Source: Apoda limacodes (Eukaryota; Arthropoda; Insecta; Lepidoptera; Limacodidae). From it: DNA of 64,000 nt. The notes under the pieces are model-generated. The model did not search any database and was not told where the DNA came from. It was given only the letters and a program-made list of their open reading frames with translations. The translations under genes were made by a program, and so were the position numbers. Of the stretch, positions 21,299 to 31,672 are shown piece by piece. The stretch spans positions 7,068,001 to 7,132,000 of the forward strand of contig OX291545.1 in assembly GCA_946406115.1 (NCBI GenBank), in the 5' to 3' direction. The stretch's first letter is position 1; each line of letters opens with the position of its first letter.

Positions 21299-22215
21299 GT
21301 TCTATGAGCGTTGTATGTGTGACTGTATGCATACACAAGTCCGCAATCAGTTCTATGAGCGTTGTATGTGTGACTGTATGCATACACAAGTCCGCAATCA
21401 GTTCTATGAGCGTTGTATGTGTGACTGTATGCATACACAAGTCCGCAATCAGTTCTATAAGCGTTGTATGTGTGACTGTATGCATACACAAGTCCGCAAT
21501 CAGTTCTATGAGCGTTATATGTGTGACTGTATGCATACACAAGTCCGCAATCAGTTCTATGAGCGTTGTATGTGTGACTGTATGCATACACAAGTCCGCA
21601 ATCAGTTCTATGAGCGTTGTATGTGTGACTGTATGCATACACAAGTCCGCAATCAGTTCTATGAGCGTTGTATGTGTGACTGTATGCATACACAAGTCCG
21701 CAATCAGTTCTATGAGCGTTGTATGTGTGACTGTATGCATACACAAGTCCGCAATCAGTTCTATGAGCGTTGTATGTGTGACTGTATTCATACACAAGTC
21801 CGCAATCAGTTCTATGAGCGTTGTATGTGTGACTGTATGCATACACAAGTCCGCAATCAGTTCTATGAGCGTTATATGTGTGACTGTATGCATACACAAG
21901 TCCGCAATCAGTTCTATGAGCGTTGTATGTGTGACTGTATGCATACACAAGTCCGCAATCAGTTCTATGAGCGTTGTATGTGTGACTGTATGCATACACA
22001 AGTCCGCAATCAGTTCTATGAGCGTTGTATGTGTGACTGTATGCATACACAAGTCCGCAATCAGTTCTATGAGCGTTATATGTGTGACTGTATGCATACA
22101 CAAGTCCGCAATCAGTTCTATGAGCGTTGTATGTGTGACTGTATGCATACACAAGTCCGCAATCAGTTCTACGAGCGTTACATGTGTGATTGTATACAAA
22201 CATAAACATATCCGC
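21299..22215. repeat. 51-bp minisatellite, 17 near-identical copies plus a degenerate 18th
   Basis: The unit begins gttctatgagcgttgtatgt and ends caagtccgcaatca; its length is exactly 51 bp. Each unit contains the 12-bp palindrome TGTATGCATACA. Copies differ by single substitutions only: copy 4 has ataagc, copies 5, 12 and 16 have gttata, and copy 10 has tattca at the palindrome. The 18th copy, from about 22,171, is diverged. Because 51 is a multiple of 3 and the unit lacks stops in several frames, four frames of about 300 codons stay open on both strands. They are shadows of the repeat, not genes. No conserved-spacer pattern exists, so this is not a CRISPR. Confidence 0.95.
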
Positions 22216-22660
22216 AATTAGTTCAGCCCATGTTCCTGATACTGATATTTGTTTAATAATAAGTTCGTCAAGATTTTATTATTTAGTTTTTAGAGACCTT
22301 CATCTAGTGGCCTATAAAATAAAATCACGTAATTTATTTTAAGAAATGCACATAAATTGGATTGAATTTCTGAAAAAAAAAATATAAATATACATTTCGT
22401 CTTAGTTTTATATTTGAATCTGAGTGGTGAAGTTTGTTTTCCAAAAGAAAATAAATGACTTAAGTATTAGCAATAACAAAAAAGTTCAACAAATATTGAT
22501 GTTTGTAATTTGTATATTAGTTTTATTTTACATTTATTCAATGTGAATAAATTTAGCTATTTCTATAAATGTATATATTATTTTATTGTTGTATTTTATG
22601 TTGTTAAATTTTAATTCTTAAATATTATTTAGTAAGCACATACTACTATTTTTTTTTATA
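22216..22660. other. AT-rich non-coding stretch
   Basis: No feature seen between the minisatellite and the LINE 3' end. Confidence 0.55.
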
Positions 22661-22664
22661 AAGT

Positions 22665-22775
22665 GACCTCTACCAAAAGGTTGTCTGGACCATCTTCATC
22701 GATGAGACCGCCAATTTGTTGTTTCTTTGATTGTTTCCATTGTATTTGTATTCTTTAAGTAAGCACAATAAAGTA
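22665..22775 (+). repeat. LINE 3' UTR remnant with polyadenylation signal
   Basis: Contains ggttgtctggaccatcttca, gatgagaccgccaatttgtt and AATAAA at 22,767-22,772. I recognise this as a decayed copy of a common lepidopteran LINE 3' end (ggttgcctgg...aaggccgcc...caataaag). No coding part remains. Confidence 0.55.
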
Positions 22776-23207
22776 TATATTATTATTATAAATATCTCAT
22801 GTAACAACTAATTTTAAGATTTAAATGTCATTTCTTTAAATCTCTTTACTGAAGTTAACAAACTAACAAATGTCTTGCCACGCAAAAGTGAGAGAAATAG
22901 GTAGATTTAAGTAGAACCAACGCTAGTAATGAAAATATAAATGGGTTAGCCGAGATGAGGTAGAAAAACCATTTGAAAAATTGCAGCTTCAGCAAAGTTA
23001 CTTTGTTGTTATCAAGCTTTCAAAGTTGCTGTCAACTTTTGTGTTTTTATATTTACCGGTGTTTGAAAACATTTTTTTTTGTGATTTATGAGGTTTCAAA
23101 AAAAATAAAAAACAATTACTTACACCACAGAGTTTGGTTCTTGGTTCAACGGATAGTCTTAACTTTTTACTTAAAATCTACAAGTGATATAAATGGCTAA
23201 CAAAAAT
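22776..23207. other. AT-rich non-coding stretch
   Basis: No supported feature. Confidence 0.5.
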
Positions 23208-23420
23208 ATTTAGGTTTTGCCAGCGGCTTCGTACTGTTATATATACTCATTGTATAGGTTTACTACCCTATTTCCGCGTCAGCACTTTTGTCATCTTCTT
23301 AGTACGCGCTAGTAAAATTGGTTATCGGCGTAAGATTCCAACGCTAACTCCTTGATTATTTTAAAGAAGTTTACTATAGTCAAAGCTATAGTTCGTTCGC
23401 GTGGAATTCGGTTATAATAG
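23208..23420 (-). repeat. Helitron-like 3' half, minus strand
   Basis: ttttgccagcggcttcg at 23,215 is the reverse complement of the cgaagccgctggcaaaa end of copy 1. Further in, aactccttgattatt and aagctatagttcgttcgcgt match the palindromic segment of the second half-unit in reverse. The terminal CTAG is mutated and an extra non-matching segment sits near 23,240-23,320. Confidence 0.6.
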
Positions 23421-23437
23421 ATTTTTGCATCAAGTGC

Positions 23438-23519
23438 AAAGTGAGTTATTAATGCACGAGTGTTACCCAGCGGATACAAGAGGCACTAAATTAACACGAG
23501 TGCATTAATTACTCACTTT
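23438..23519. repeat. 27-bp inverted repeat (potential hairpin)
   Basis: Arms at 23,438-23,464 and 23,493-23,519 (aaagtgagt[t/a]attaatgcac core) are complementary except for three positions, separated by a 28-bp loop. The location between a Helitron remnant and the Crypton-type remnant suggests it is part of a mobile element terminus, but no function is shown. Confidence 0.8.
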
Positions 23520-23713
23520 AGCAAGGTGCGTAATCTTCTTTTCATACAACTTCTAATCTACCTTCCTTAATAAAATATACCTACTCAAAATAAAAACTCA
23601 AGTGTATGAAAATTATATTATTGGCTGGTATAGACATTGTTTAGGGCAAGTATTTAGTAGAAATACATTACCGGGTAATTAGAATAACTTTAAACGTTTC
23701 ACGAGTAGTTATT

Positions 23714-24236
23714 CTACTTAGCCGGCAATGTACTTCTATGAAACACTTGCACTGAACAGTATTTGTACCGGTCATAATGTGTCAACTTTGTTGCTAAATA
23801 TTTATTGTCAGATGCTTCATTCAAAAATGTTTCTATATCCTGAGCTGTAAGCACTTTCGACTTTTTACTCATATACTCATCTGACAGCCGCTTCAGAAGC
23901 GATGTTAATTTAGAGTATTCTTTTATATCCACGTTGTGCTTTAAAACATTGAATAGATCACAATGATGATTGTCTCATTTTTTTGGACATCTCACTGAAA
24001 TACGTTAAAACCGCATTTTGGGACAGTGATTTTACACGTCTTTCGTTTGTCCACTTAATAAAATTTTCATAAGCTATTAAATATTTATCCCGCGAATGGT
24101 TAGTAACAATTACAATTGCAGGTGTTTTTATACTTTCTGGATTTGAATTATTCATATCACTATCGCTGTCCATTTCCATTTTTTTAATCTTTTCATGAAG
24201 TATCAAAATTTTACAATGGTACAAAATGCGCGACAT
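23714..24236 (-). pseudogene. Crypton-type tyrosine recombinase, N-terminal remnant with frameshift
   Basis: The minus-strand frame from 24,236 has an acidic lead (KKMEMDSDSDMNNSN). A helix pattern follows: YLIAYENFIKWTNERRVKSL, then AVLTYFSEMSKK and QSSL, ending at 23,958. A one-base deletion near 23,955 shifts the frame, which continues as NVLKHNVDIKEYSKL, LKRLSDEYMSKKSK and IETFLNEASDNKYLATKL to a stop at 23,714. This is the SAM-like DNA-binding bundle of DUF3504/Crypton-type recombinases (family from memory). The catalytic R-H-R-Y domain is missing. Whether it came from a transposon or a domesticated relative is open. Confidence 0.65.
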
Positions 24237-25666
24237 TATTTTTTACCAAGTCGGTTTTATTCAGCTCATTTTTATTCTCAGTATATATTTGCTCTAATGC
24301 ATACATTTTTTATTAAACTTAATGGGAAAAATATAGCTAGTTGAAAGAAAATGTTATTCTTGTGGGAACTTTTGTATTTAGCGTGATAGATAATCCTACT
24401 CTGTGTCTTCAACTATCCCTGTGCCAAATTTCAGCTCAATTTAAGGCTAACAAGTAAAAGTACCTACGTTAACATAGTAACTTTACTCGTATTTTTAAAC
24501 AATTTTAAAATTATCTTAATAATTAAGATACTCACGCATGTATATTTCAAAATAATAATTTATTTCCTTCTTCTTTACATTTATTCTTCTGAACTACTAG
24601 TTTGAATTTCAATTATCTTACAATAGATTGAAGTGAAATTTTGCACAGACCAGTGCATGAAAGCATTCAAAGACGCATTGTGCCTGTGATTCAATGCACT
24701 GCGATATAAAGGCTTTATGCTCCATGTGAACTGCATTATGTGCTGATTTTGTCATATTCTATTGCAATAAAACCACTTCTCTATAACACCCATTTAAAAC
24801 TTGTTGTACTATATACATAAACTTATTTCATCGGCGGACCTCGGACTGGATTCATCATCATCCTAGGAGCGAAAAATTCTAAGGTGCTAAACGAAATCCA
24901 AATTTTTACGAGTTGTGCACTCTTATTTTTACGTGCATAGAACAGCCATTTCTGAGATGAACATTTATGTAAGTAATTTAAAAGTCACTTAAGTAAAACA
25001 GTTGTCTTATAACTATAGTTTGGAACCAGATGGCGCTGTGTTAGATGTTCAAATCTCAATTAATTTTGAAAAAAAAACTACTGTAATTGACTTAAGTTTA
25101 CCGCGAAGTTCACGACCAACTTGAGATCTATCTCTCATGGTTTAAGTAACCTAGTACCTTAGATCGTAACTAAATATCTAGAAATACAGTGAGGTTGATA
25201 AACCCTTTCATTCCTGCAACCTGTTATTTATGAGCTGGCAACACAACCTGCATTCTACGAATACAGTCACGCTATATTCAACAATATATACAATACAAAG
25301 TTGTAATGCTAGGTAATGTACGTGATTTTTGATATAAGTAGATAGATAAAGATAGAAAAATAAATTTTTATTGTAATAAATGCAATGTAAATGTATGTCT
25401 TTCTGTTGAACCTTTTCACTTTTTCATTTGAAGCATAATATGTAGACACAATGCTGAAATTTACAAATAATATGTGCTGCCATAGCGGATACCCTATCAA
25501 ATAATCTAGTAATCTAATAATCTAATCTAATATATATAAATCTAATAATCTTGTATCAATTTTCACCAAAATTTAAAACAAGAAATAAATTTCGCTAAAA
25601 AACAAAAACTGTGCGTTAGGTTTGCGCCAAGAATCTCGAAGTTGTAAATTATATTAAAACATCAGT
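24237..25666. other. AT-rich non-coding stretch
   Basis: No gene seen. A tcatcatcatc run near 24,853 could be an inverted RTE-type tail, but no RTE sequence adjoins it. Confidence 0.5.
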
Positions 25667-26600
25667 ACCTGGGTTGCGTTCAAAAACGAGTAACTTTAGT
25701 AAAAAATGACGTCATCGGGTTCCTAACTCTACCCTGTAGTTTTTGAACGGCTAACCGAGTTACATCTGTCAAGTTTTAATCAATGTTTCCACTTTTAGGA
25801 ATTTCGCCCTTGTAGGGGCATTTTTTTTAATTGAAATACCTTTGTAAGGCCTACGGAACACTAAAATTCAAATAAAGTTTTAGGCTATTTTTTTGACTTT
25901 AAGTGAGAACAAACTAATAATTTCCTTCTTGCTTTTTTGAATTAAGTTTTCATAAACTAGGTGGGAACTTGGTGAATTCTTTTGTTTTGATTATACATAT
26001 ATTTTAATAGAACTTACCATTATTATTAAGTATATTATAATACTATTTATTTATCAGTATGTTAACAATGTTTACCTTTTTGTAGTTGTAACGTTGTGTT
26101 TGCATTCTAAACACTTAAATCGCGGTTTATTTTATTGTTAGATTTTATATTGACAAAAAATAAAATGAAAATAGGAGTATTTCTAAATAGCTAAAATTTA
26201 CGGCTAAAATCAATATTTTCAAACTATTTTAAGGCATTTAGGGTTATTTACTAAAGATTCTAAGAAAAAACTGAACCCTCGTAGTGGAGTGGAAATACTT
26301 AAAAATCTTTTATTACTAAAAAAACTCCAAATACAAAAGTCATACAAAAATACTTAAATACAAAAACAAACAACAAAATAATTTACTAATTTTCTTTATA
26401 TGGAAACATTGTATTGACCATTTTAATCAAATATGGCCGCCTACTCCGACGAACCCGCGTCGAGTACGGTTCACTTGAGCCAACTCTAGGGTAACAACTC
26501 TACGCGTTTTTGAACGGATTAGGTTTGGAACTCAGTTAGTTTATGAACGATTCGAGTCATAACTCTACTTGACTCAGTCGGTTTTTGAACGGCCCCCTGG
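25667..26600. mobile_element. 0.93-kb DNA transposon with inverted ends, non-autonomous
   Basis: The left end (cctgggttgcgttcaaaaac) and the reverse complement of the right end (ccagggggccgttcaaaaac) form an imperfect terminal inverted repeat. The motif TTTTTGAACGG or its complement recurs near 25,680, 25,738, 26,504 and 26,581, with gtttatgaacg near 26,542. Subterminal copies therefore flank both ends, as transposase-binding repeats often do. There is no open frame for a transposase. A clear target duplication could not be identified, so exact ends may be off by a few bases and the superfamily is open. Confidence 0.65.
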
Positions 26601-27362
26601 AGGACCGAGTGTTGCTAGTTTTTTTTTAAACAATGCCGTTTCTTGAATGCCACCGACGACAGGCCTATTCCTGTGAGCTGTTTTGCTCGCACCGACGCGG
26701 TGGGGCACAGTACATACTTTTCAAATATGACGTTAAACTTGTCGGTGCGTATTTTTAAATAGATAAGGTAATAATCAGGCAACTATCCCCCTAAGGCATC
26801 TATCCCATTTTTACCCTATCAGTTATTACTTCTCAAGATTGTTCAATAATTGTTACTAAATAACTAAAAACTGTCTGTTACAGCACAGTACCCTTGGCGC
26901 GCGAATCTGACTTGTACTTGGCCTATTTTTTATACAAACTAACTAAATAATAAAAAACAAAAAACCTAAAATACTTACAATTTTAAAATTTGTACAGTGA
27001 AATTAGTTTTTTAAAATACACGATAAATAAGATTAAAATACTTTTGGAGACACCACCTACTTAAATTTATGGATTTAACAACGACTATATTACTAACCAG
27101 TTAAAGTCTACAGATTTAAAATAGATTCACAGTATAAAAAATGTTTAAAAGTACATACCTATTGACTATATGTATATACTATAGAACCATCGCTATAGAT
27201 TTTCACTGACTGGTACTAAATATAATTTTTATTGATGTCATCACAATTATTCTCCATAAAGCACATAAATGTAAATTATGTACTACTAATTAAGGTTAAA
27301 TTTTAATTTGTTTGTTTATATTCTACGTTGTTCTTACTTGTTTTCAACTTGTGTATTCTAAT
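26601..27362. other. Non-coding stretch
   Basis: AT-rich sequence with no supported feature. Confidence 0.5.
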
Positions 27363-27415
27363 TTTTTTTTTTTTTTTAATTTATTATGTAAATAGCGGAC
27401 TGGCAGGTAATGCAG
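27363..27415 (-). repeat. Possible LINE 3' tail, minus strand
   Basis: A T17-like run followed by taatttattatgtaaatagc and ggactggcaggtaatgc resembles the reverse complement of the LINE D 3' end (poly(A), caataaagt, agtccacc). It lies 100 bp upstream of LINE D. Weak match. Confidence 0.3.
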
Positions 27416-27521
27416 AAAAACATTCGACAAATTAATATTTTTTAAATATAAAATAAATTAATAGGTATAATATAAATTACATATATATATATATTACCAC
27501 TCATTTTATTTATTTATTAAT

Positions 27522-29555
27522 ATGTTACATAATGATTCCTTCCACTCTATTTGTGATTCTGATGATTCATTTGTTTCCTGTCTTGACTCCTCACACGAAG
27601 ACCGCTCTACTCTCGGTACTCTTGTTGAGAACAACTTTAAGCAATTTCCTAAATGTTTAAAATTCTGCCATATTAATGCACAGAGCCTGCCTAAACATTA
27701 CTCTGAATTCTTAGAAGTTTTTTCCAATACTACTGTACATGCCGTGTTGGTATCGGAAACGTGGCTTAAGCCGTGTCTACCTAACGCTATGTACTCTCTT
27801 CCTGGATTCGTAGCAATTCGCAATGACCGCATAGGTAAAGGTGGAGGAGGTGTAGCAATTTATTTACGTAGTGAGATATCTTTTCGACAGATTACATCTT
27901 CGAATTCAGCATACTCGGCCTCGGCTGAGTATATATTTCTTGAAATCACTGTCAAAGGCATTAAAGCCCTCCTTGGAGTAGTTTACTGTCCGCCTTTAAT
28001 TGACTATTTCTCTGATTTCGAGCAGGTCTTAGAATCCATTACTTCTGAATACAGCCATCACATAATTATGGGTGATTTTAACACTGATATGTGCAAGAGT
28101 AAATCGCTGCGTTCTAGCCATCTTTTATCAATAATAGACTCTGTCAATTTTGCAAATCTTCCGCTAACACCTACTCATCATAACATTGACACTGATGACA
28201 CATGGATTGACTTAATCCTTATCTCTTCTGAGGATCACGTTACCTCATATGGACAATTTTTAGCTCCTGGATTTTCTCGGCATGACCTACTATACTTATC
28301 CTACAATATTAAGCCTCCAAAGCCTTGTCCAAAGGTCTTATATCTTCGTGCTTTTTCCCGAATGGACGTAGAAAAATTAATGATAGACGCGGCCGAAATA
28401 GACTGGACTCCGGTGTTAGTTGCTGATGATATTGACGAGAAAGTAGCGATATTAAATAATTCTGTTACCGCACTTTATGACAAACATGCTCCATTGCACA
28501 AAGTTAAACTGAAACACCCTTCAGCACCTTGGATGACTAACGACATTCGCATAGCTATGTCCCAAAGAGATCGTGCCTTTCGTAAGTTCAAAAAAGATCG
28601 CACTGAAATAAGATGGAGTAATTACAAAGTGGCAAGAAATCGATGTAACTTGATGATACGTACAGCTAAACGTCTATACATACATAGTTATATATCTGAT
28701 TCCACGCCCAATTCTTTATGGAAGTTTCTACGTTCTATTGGAGCTGGAAAACCAAATGTTAGCTTAGAAAATTCAACTCCTTGTTCGCTTGATGAGCTAA
28801 ATAATCATTTTACGTCGGTTCCAAACATGGATACTGACACAAAAACCAAAACTATAGCAGAGATTTTAGCATTGATGTCTCCCACTGTTGAATCATTTAA
28901 ATTCAATCCTGTTAATCAGGAAGATGTAGTCAAAATAATACATTCCATCAAATCTAAAGCTGTAGGATGCGATGAAATAACTCGTTTTATGATTGTTACA
29001 ATACTAGAGTTTATTGCGCCTATTATTACCCACATTATTAATTTTTCACTATTTACTGGTAAATTTCCTTCCATTTGGCAAAAAGCTTATGCAATTTCCC
29101 TGCCTAAAATCTCCAATCCTACCTCTCCTTGCCACTTTCGGCCAATTTCTATCTTGCCATTTTTATCAAAAGTGTTGGAGGCGTGCGTGAATCGTCAGTT
29201 TTCCAGTTTTATCTACAACAACAACATTCTGAATCAATTTCAATCTGGTTTTCGCCCTGGCCATAGCACTAGCTCAGCTCTTCTTAAGGTCACAGAAGAT
29301 ATTAGACTGGCAATGGAAGACACTAAGGTTACTGTATTAGTACTAGTTGACTTCACAAACGCGTTCAACTCCGTTGATTATGATATACTTCTATCTATTC
29401 TAACTAACCTTAATATTTGTCCTAATGCTTTAAACTGGTTTTCATCCTATCTTTATGGCCGCCAACAGTCTGTTCGCATAGCAATCTTTCTGCCGGAGTT
29501 CCTCAAGGAGCAATCCTTTCCCCGCTTTTGTTTTCTATTTTTATCAATTTTATAA
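27522..29555 (+). CDS. LINE D endonuclease and RT first half (frame before the shift)
   Basis: A 677-codon frame. The APE/EEP-type endonuclease lies at about residues 47-262: asparagine in HINAQSL (52), glutamate in VSETWL (79), GDFN (184-187) and an SRHDLL motif near 252-257 standing for the usual SDH. A basic linker with NRCNLMIRTAKRLYIH and SLWKFLRSIGAGKP follows. RT begins near residue 465: HFRPISILPFLSKVLE, FQSGFRPGHSTSSALLK, and domain A with DFTNAF, aspartate at residue 610. From about residue 652 (29,478) the frame is wrong and the last 25 or so residues are an artefact of the frameshift. The start ATG is the first in frame; no ORF1 precedes it. Confidence 0.9.
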   Translation: MLHNDSFHSICDSDDSFVSCLDSSHEDRSTLGTLVENNFKQFPKCLKFCHINAQSLPKHYSEFLEVFSNTTVHAVLVSETWLKPCLPNAMYSLPGFVAIRNDRIGKGGGGVAIYLRSEISFRQITSSNSAYSASAEYIFLEITVKGIKALLGVVYCPPLIDYFSDFEQVLESITSEYSHHIIMGDFNTDMCKSKSLRSSHLLSIIDSVNFANLPLTPTHHNIDTDDTWIDLILISSEDHVTSYGQFLAPGFSRHDLLYLSYNIKPPKPCPKVLYLRAFSRMDVEKLMIDAAEIDWTPVLVADDIDEKVAILNNSVTALYDKHAPLHKVKLKHPSAPWMTNDIRIAMSQRDRAFRKFKKDRTEIRWSNYKVARNRCNLMIRTAKRLYIHSYISDSTPNSLWKFLRSIGAGKPNVSLENSTPCSLDELNNHFTSVPNMDTDTKTKTIAEILALMSPTVESFKFNPVNQEDVVKIIHSIKSKAVGCDEITRFMIVTILEFIAPIITHIINFSLFTGKFPSIWQKAYAISLPKISNPTSPCHFRPISILPFLSKVLEACVNRQFSSFIYNNNILNQFQSGFRPGHSTSSALLKVTEDIRLAMEDTKVTVLVLVDFTNAFNSVDYDILLSILTNLNICPNALNWFSSYLYGRQQSVRIAIFLPEFLKEQSFPRFCFLFLSIL

Positions 29556-30442
29556 CTAACCTTCTCAGCTGTACTTACCACCTTTATGCCGATGACTTGC
29601 AACTTTACACAAGCACTTATATCGGAAACATTACAGAAGCCACTGATAAAGTTAATTTAAACCTTGGTTACATTTCCGATTGGTCACGCAGATTTGGGGT
29701 GACTGTGAATCCGTCCAAATGCCAAGCTATTATCGTAGGTAGCTCAAGGTTACTAAGTAGGATTGACTTAAGTACTTTGTCACAGATATACTATGAAAAC
29801 ACTATAGTACCCTTTACCTCTAGCGTAAAAGATCTGGGTCTATATATAGACAATACTTTTAGTTGGCATGATCAAATCGCAGAAGTAAGTCGAAAAGTGT
29901 TCAACGCTTTGCGATCGCTTTATCGATTCAAACATTTTCTACCAATAAAAACCAAAATCTTGCTAGTACAAACTCTAATCATTCCCATAATTGATTATGC
30001 TGATGTTTGTTATTTGGATCTGACCCAAAATCATCTCAATAAACTTGATCGTCTCCTCAATTCTTGCATAAGATTTATTTTCAACTTAAGAAAATTTGAC
30101 CACATTTCCCAATACCGTACTCAGCTTGGCTGGTTACCTATCCGGGAACGCAGATATACTAGAATTCTATGTTTTCTTTATAACATTTTAAATAATTCTC
30201 AATGTCCTCCCTATTTAAAGAAAATGTTTCAATATCTTCACTGTTCTCACGACAGAGAGCTTCGTTCTTCCTCTAACATGCTGCTACGTTTACCTTCACA
30301 TCGTACTGGTTTTATTTCCAATTCTTTTACTATTCAGGCAGCACTACTCTGGAACGCGCTTCCTAAAAATATAAAGGAAACGCCTTCCCGAAATAAGTTT
30401 AAGCATTCGCTATACAAATACTATTTAGGCTCACCTTTATAA
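29480..30442 (+). CDS. LINE D RT second half and C-terminal domain (frame after the shift)
   Basis: This frame picks up immediately after the shift with SNLSAGVPQGAILSPLLFS, then YADD at 29,585-29,596 and W-N-SKC motifs. Next are KDLGLYIDNTFSWHDQI and the C-terminal segment LGWLPIRERRYTRILCFLY, then LLWNALP and a stop after LGSPL at 30,442. The first methionine at 29,528 is not a biological start. Taken with the upstream frame, all expected RT motifs are present. A one-base loss next to 29,478 is the simplest explanation; sequencing error cannot be excluded. Function in an intact element would be copying the LINE RNA at a nicked target. Confidence 0.9.
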   Translation, partial: SNLSAGVPQGAILSPLLFSIFINFITNLLSCTYHLYADDLQLYTSTYIGNITEATDKVNLNLGYISDWSRRFGVTVNPSKCQAIIVGSSRLLSRIDLSTLSQIYYENTIVPFTSSVKDLGLYIDNTFSWHDQIAEVSRKVFNALRSLYRFKHFLPIKTKILLVQTLIIPIIDYADVCYLDLTQNHLNKLDRLLNSCIRFIFNLRKFDHISQYRTQLGWLPIRERRYTRILCFLYNILNNSQCPPYLKKMFQYLHCSHDRELRSSSNMLLRLPSHRTGFISNSFTIQAALLWNALPKNIKETPSRNKFKHSLYKYYLGSPL

Positions 30443-30763
30443 ATACTTTTCAATGAATCATATGCAGTACCTATATAGCAATATCTATGTACATATTTAA
30501 ATACGTATTTATGTATGTGTATGTATGTAGGTATATTTAAATATATATTTATATATATATGTATCTGTGTATTTATTTAATTTATGTATTCAAATCCTAT
30601 ACTGTATGTTACGTTTATGTTAGTAGATAATAACCGTTCCTACTTAAACAACTACCTTAAGCTTTCTGCATGACCCTAAGGTCGACTGGTAGATAATGCC
30701 TAAGGCATTAAGTCCACCTATTGTATTTTATTGCAATAAAGTGTTTAAATAAAAAAAAAAAAA

Positions 30764-31672
30764 TATAGTAAGAAATAAAAGACGGCACGGATAGACTTGT
30801 TCTAGACCGGTAAATCTAATTTATCGTGTATTTTTAAAAACGAATTTAATTTGTATAATGAAAAGTTTTATTTATTAAAATTGTTAGTATTTTAGTTTTC
30901 ATTTTACGGCAATGCGATAAGGGTGAAATCTTGATCAATACATCATCATGCGAAAATGGACAGTTTGAAATACAAAAAGAAAGGTTTATCTTTGCAAAAA
31001 TTAAGTTTTTTTAATTTTTTTCTAAAGTTTTTCCTTTTCCTTTTTTAATGAATAAATAATCCCCTGTTAAAGCAGGAACAAGAATATTCAATTCCAAGTT
31101 TGTGCTTTAATCATATTTTAGCATAAGTATTATGCTCTGTTAAGTATTGGGTTTTTTTTATGCATATTCTTTCTTTTGGTTAAAAAATTATAGCAAACTC
31201 TGGAAGCTAATAACTCACGAACTATGTACCAAGAGAAAAACTACTTAAACACCTAAAATGCAATAAGACTTATTTAAGGACACTTACATAAGCAAATGGC
31301 AGCCCGTCATAATAATATGTGAACGAATATTGCGAATAAGTTGATTATTTTTTGCATAGAGTAAAAAAAATAATTCTAAAAAAACTTGATAAATGTTTGT
31401 GTTGAAATTTAATGAGGTATAACTAGTGTTTTTTGTAAGTAATTTTATGTACAGCTGGTGAAATAAACTTCAAGAACTGCACTCAGGAAATTATACTTCC
31501 TCGACGTGTTGTCTGGGGCAACTTAAACCGCAATCAAACGGTTACACTCACGCAATACCGGACAATGCTGTAGGTTAGCCTGAAAGCTAAATTTTATAAT
31601 ATAATATAACTATATGCATCATTGTGCATGTATTTACCTACCTATGTAATAAACATCCTTACACAGATGAGA
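30764..31672. other. AT-rich non-coding stretch
   Basis: No feature seen between LINE D and the second Helitron dimer. Confidence 0.5.

Larger units (their letters stand above)
27522..30763 (+). mobile_element. LINE D: nearly intact non-LTR retrotransposon
   Basis: An endonuclease plus reverse transcriptase protein of about 970 residues spans 27,522-30,442 with a single frameshift at 29,478-29,480 and no internal stop. The 3' UTR (30,443-30,763) contains ggtcgactggtagataatgc and attaagtccacct, a gcaataaag signal near 30,733, and then a tail of A's. Its 3' UTR is of a kind common to lepidopteran LINEs. No ORF1 or 5' UTR promoter was recognised upstream, so it is either 5'-truncated before ORF1 or of a single-ORF type. 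It belongs to the CR1/L2/jockey group; the exact clade needs a tree. A decayed relative is at 51,515-52,790. Confidence 0.9.

Noticed and set aside
21299..22215. Possible CRISPR array
   Set aside because: There are no unique spacers: the whole 51 bp repeats. The window is eukaryotic and no cas genes exist.
21274..22221. Four open frames of about 300 codons, two on each strand, encoding repeated 17-residue units
   Set aside because: They arise because the 51-bp minisatellite unit is divisible by three and lacks stops. Equal openness on both strands and identical nucleotide repeats argue against a protein.
29528..30442. An independent gene starting at the methionine at 29,528
   Set aside because: The frame is open from 29,480 and carries GVPQG and YADD, which complete the RT begun in the upstream frame. 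It is the second half of LINE D, not a separate gene.
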